Of a DNA stretch of 64,000 nt, positions 62,232 to 64,000 are shown piece by piece. A program made the translations under genes and the position numbers. This DNA comes from an uncultured Sphingomonadaceae bacterium (GTDB lineage Bacteria > Pseudomonadota > Alphaproteobacteria > Sphingomonadales > Sphingomonadaceae). How positions within the stretch are numbered: the stretch's first letter is position 1; each line of letters begins with the position of its first letter. The notes under the pieces are model-generated. The model had not been told where the DNA came from. It did not search any database and saw only the letters and a program-made list of their open reading frames with translations. The DNA is taken from contig CANMVC010000002.1 of NCBI GenBank assembly GCA_947501325.1, forward strand, positions 1,054,001-1,118,000, written 5' to 3'.

Positions 62232-63184
62232 CCGAACAAACCAGACCTTTAGGCTTGAACGAACTGGAAGAGGCTAAGCGTGCGCTAGACGTTCCGTTAT
62301 TTGCCGGACTAAGCGGTGATGCGGATGTTTCCTTTGAGTTTTTCCCACCCAAGTCGGAAAAAATGGAGCAGACTTTGTGGGATAGCGTCGTAACGCTGGA
62401 ACCGCTAAATCCTCGTTTTGTGTCTGTAACCTATGGCGCTGGCGGATCAACCCGCGAGCGCACGCATGCCACGGTTGCGCGGATTGCCAAAGAAACCAAT
62501 ATCCCAGCTGCGGCGCATTTGACTTGTGTCGGTGCCAGTAAAGCGGAAATAGCGGAAGTCGCGCAATCCTATTGGGAGGCAGGCGTACGTCATATTGTCG
62601 CATTGCGTGGTGATCCTCCCTCTGAGGGGCAAGCATTTGAACCGCATCCGGAAGGTTACGAAAGTGCTGCGGAACTTGTTAAGGGTTTGAAGGATATTGC
62701 GCCTTTTGAAATCTCGGTGGCGGCCTATCCGGAAACCCATCCCGAGGCCAATTGCCCGCAGAGCGATCTCGATAATCTTAAACGCAAGCTGGATGCAGGT
62801 GCAAGCCGCGCAATTACGCAGTTTTTCTTTACCGCCGAGGCCTTTTTCAGGTTCCGGGATGCAGCGGATGCAGCCGGGATTGATGCCGAATTGGTACCGG
62901 GAATATTACCGGTATCGAACGTCGCCCAGACGCGGAAGTTTGCGGGTATGTGCGGTGCCGAGATCCCGGCGTGGATGAACGACCTGTTTGAGGGGCTGGA
63001 TGACCACCCCTCTGCACGCCAGTTGATCGCAGCAACCGTTGCCGCCGAACTGTGCCGCAAACTTTATGCCGGCGGTGTCCGACAGTTTCATTTCTACACG
63101 CTCAACCGTGCAGAATTAAGCTACGCGATCTGCCACCTGCTCGGCAAACGCCCATCCGGCGCAGCGCAGGAGAAAGCAGCATGA
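62228..63184 (+). CDS. metF: Methylenetetrahydrofolate reductase
   Basis: Encodes 318 residues from ATG 62228, coupled by ATGA to the preceding gene. VSFEFFPPKSEKMEQTLWDSV, FVSVTYGAGGSTRERT, AAHLTCVGASKAEI, HIVALRGDPP and AITQFFFTAEAFFRF are MetF signatures. It makes 5-methyl-THF for MetH with NADH and FAD. It overlaps metH by four bases. Confidence 0.96.
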   Translation: MTEQTRPLGLNELEEAKRALDVPLFAGLSGDADVSFEFFPPKSEKMEQTLWDSVVTLEPLNPRFVSVTYGAGGSTRERTHATVARIAKETNIPAAAHLTCVGASKAEIAEVAQSYWEAGVRHIVALRGDPPSEGQAFEPHPEGYESAAELVKGLKDIAPFEISVAAYPETHPEANCPQSDLDNLKRKLDAGASRAITQFFFTAEAFFRFRDAADAAGIDAELVPGILPVSNVAQTRKFAGMCGAEIPAWMNDLFEGLDDHPSARQLIAATVAAELCRKLYAGGVRQFHFYTLNRAELSYAICHLLGKRPSGAAQEKAA

Positions 63185-64000
63185 CGGGCCCCGGCGATCA
63201 GCTTCGCGCTCTGGCAGCGGAACGCGTTCTCGTTTTTGACGGCGGCTATGGCACGGCGATCCAGAATCACGGCCTTGGCGAGCGCGATTATCGCGGCACG
63301 CTGGAGCTCAGCGATGACCAGAAGGGCAATAATGACCTGCTTAGCCTGACGCGGCCCGATATTATCGAGGGCATTCACACCGCCTATCTGGAAGCGGGCG
63401 CGGATATTGTCGAAACCAATACGTTCAGTTCGACCGAAATCAGCCAGGCCGATTACGGCTGCGAGCATCTGGTCAGGGATATCAACATCAAATCCGCCGA
63501 AATCGCTCGGCGGGCCTGCGACAAGGCCGAGGCCAAAGACGGCAAGAAACGCTTTGTGGCCGGCTCCATCGGCCCGACCAACAAAACATTGTCCCTATCA
63601 CCCGACGTCAACGACCCCGGCTTTCGCGAGATTGATTTTGACTATCTCAAAGGCGTCTATCGCGAGCAATGCGATGCGCTGATCGAAGGCGGTGTCGACT
63701 TTCTGTTGATCGAGACAATCTTTGACACACTCAACGCCAAATGCGCCGGCATGGCCGCACAGGAAGCCGCCGAAGCCTGTGATCGCGATGTGCCCCTGAT
63801 GATTTCAATGACGCTGACCGACCTGTCCGGACGCAATTTATCGGGCCATACGGTCGAGGCTTTCTGGCACGCGGTACGCCATCTGAAACCGCTGACCATC
63901 GGCCTGAATTGTTCCTTTGGTGCTGATCAGCTGCGCCCGCATCTTGCGATGCTGACCAAGGAAGCTGACACGCTGATCATGGCCTATCCCAATGCTGGCC
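63181..64000 (+). CDS. metH: Methionine synthase, homocysteine-binding part (3' end outside window)
   Basis: The first 273 residues are visible. RVLVFDGGYGTAIQNHGL, NTFSSTEISQADYG, AGSIGPTNKTLS and FLLIETIFDTLNAK, and IGLNCSFGADQLRPHL (with the first zinc Cys) are marks of the homocysteine S-methyltransferase domain of cobalamin-dependent MetH. In many alphaproteobacteria this domain is a separate gene from the folate/B12 domains; the window ends too early to tell. It takes the methyl group from the MetF product. Confidence 0.93.
   Translation, partial: MTGPGDQLRALAAERVLVFDGGYGTAIQNHGLGERDYRGTLELSDDQKGNNDLLSLTRPDIIEGIHTAYLEAGADIVETNTFSSTEISQADYGCEHLVRDINIKSAEIARRACDKAEAKDGKKRFVAGSIGPTNKTLSLSPDVNDPGFREIDFDYLKGVYREQCDALIEGGVDFLLIETIFDTLNAKCAGMAAQEAAEACDRDVPLMISMTLTDLSGRNLSGHTVEAFWHAVRHLKPLTIGLNCSFGADQLRPHLAMLTKEADTLIMAYPNAG

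Noticed and set aside
1-64000. tRNA, rRNA, CRISPR, insertion sequence, prophage or integrase
   Set aside because: I looked for these in the intergenic stretches and among the proteins and saw none.

Overview
The window looks like chromosomal core sequence from an alphaproteobacterium, most likely Sphingomonadales (a Sphingorhabdus/Parasphingorhabdus-like marine or freshwater sphingomonad). The evidence is moderate GC content, a very large TonB-dependent receptor, RcdA (DUF1465), COQ9, DUF2093 and YdcH-type proteins, an FnrL-type regulator beside ccoNOQPGHIS, and the gene order xseA/purD. I see no rRNA, tRNA, phage, insertion sequence or CRISPR array.

Layout. 1-5 kb: the 3' end of a sulfotransferase-like gene, a small secreted protein with a decayed neighbouring copy, a TonB-dependent receptor and a small periplasmic protein. 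5-13 kb: M23 peptidase - DUF2093 - xseA on the minus strand, divergent from purD with start codons that share CATG; then a retropepsin-like protease, an M48 protease, and a YfbK-type gene that has lost its vWA domain (pseudogene). 12.6-14.2 kb: an OmpA/BON protein, a 33-residue membrane peptide and a membrane-anchored helix-hairpin-helix protein in one operon. 14.2-25.4 kb: housekeeping genes (USP, L,D-transpeptidase, ribA, xth, lolA, ftsK, UbiH-type hydroxylase, SDR, OmpA lipoprotein, CorC/HlyC). 25.6-30.6 kb: a four-gene archaic (Csu-type) chaperone-usher pilus operon, preceded by about 1.3 kb of AT-rich DNA without a convincing gene.

31.9-40.9 kb is the most coherent block: an FNR-type regulator, a perfect FNR box, then ccoN-O-Q-P-G-H-I-S for the high-affinity cbb3 oxidase and its maturation, nearly all overlapping by a few bases. 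It ends with a small Cys-rich exported protein and a 23-residue ORF with a good ribosome binding site followed by a hairpin. 41-46.7 kb: ssb, feoBA with a Fur-like site, COQ9, an Old Yellow Enzyme, rcdA and two divergent YdcH-like proteins. 47-56 kb: an MDR oxidoreductase, ptsP, a RodZ-like protein, cpoB, tilS, ftsH and a small exported protein whose start abuts the ftsH terminator. 56.4-61 kb: a sterol-desaturase-type hydroxylase, rpoZ, a cardiolipin-synthase-like PLD, a lipoprotein serine hydrolase and two small lipoproteins. 61.2-64 kb: the methionine-cycle operon, ArsR-methyltransferase fusion - metF - metH (cut by the window), headed by a 22-bp perfect palindrome that lies across the predicted promoter.

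The strongest points for follow-up are the operator/leaderless arrangement at the methionine operon, the cco-tail microprotein, the structured RNA candidate downstream of lolA, the ftsH terminator that overlaps the next gene's ribosome binding region, and the vWA deletion. None of these is proven to be a new system from sequence alone.
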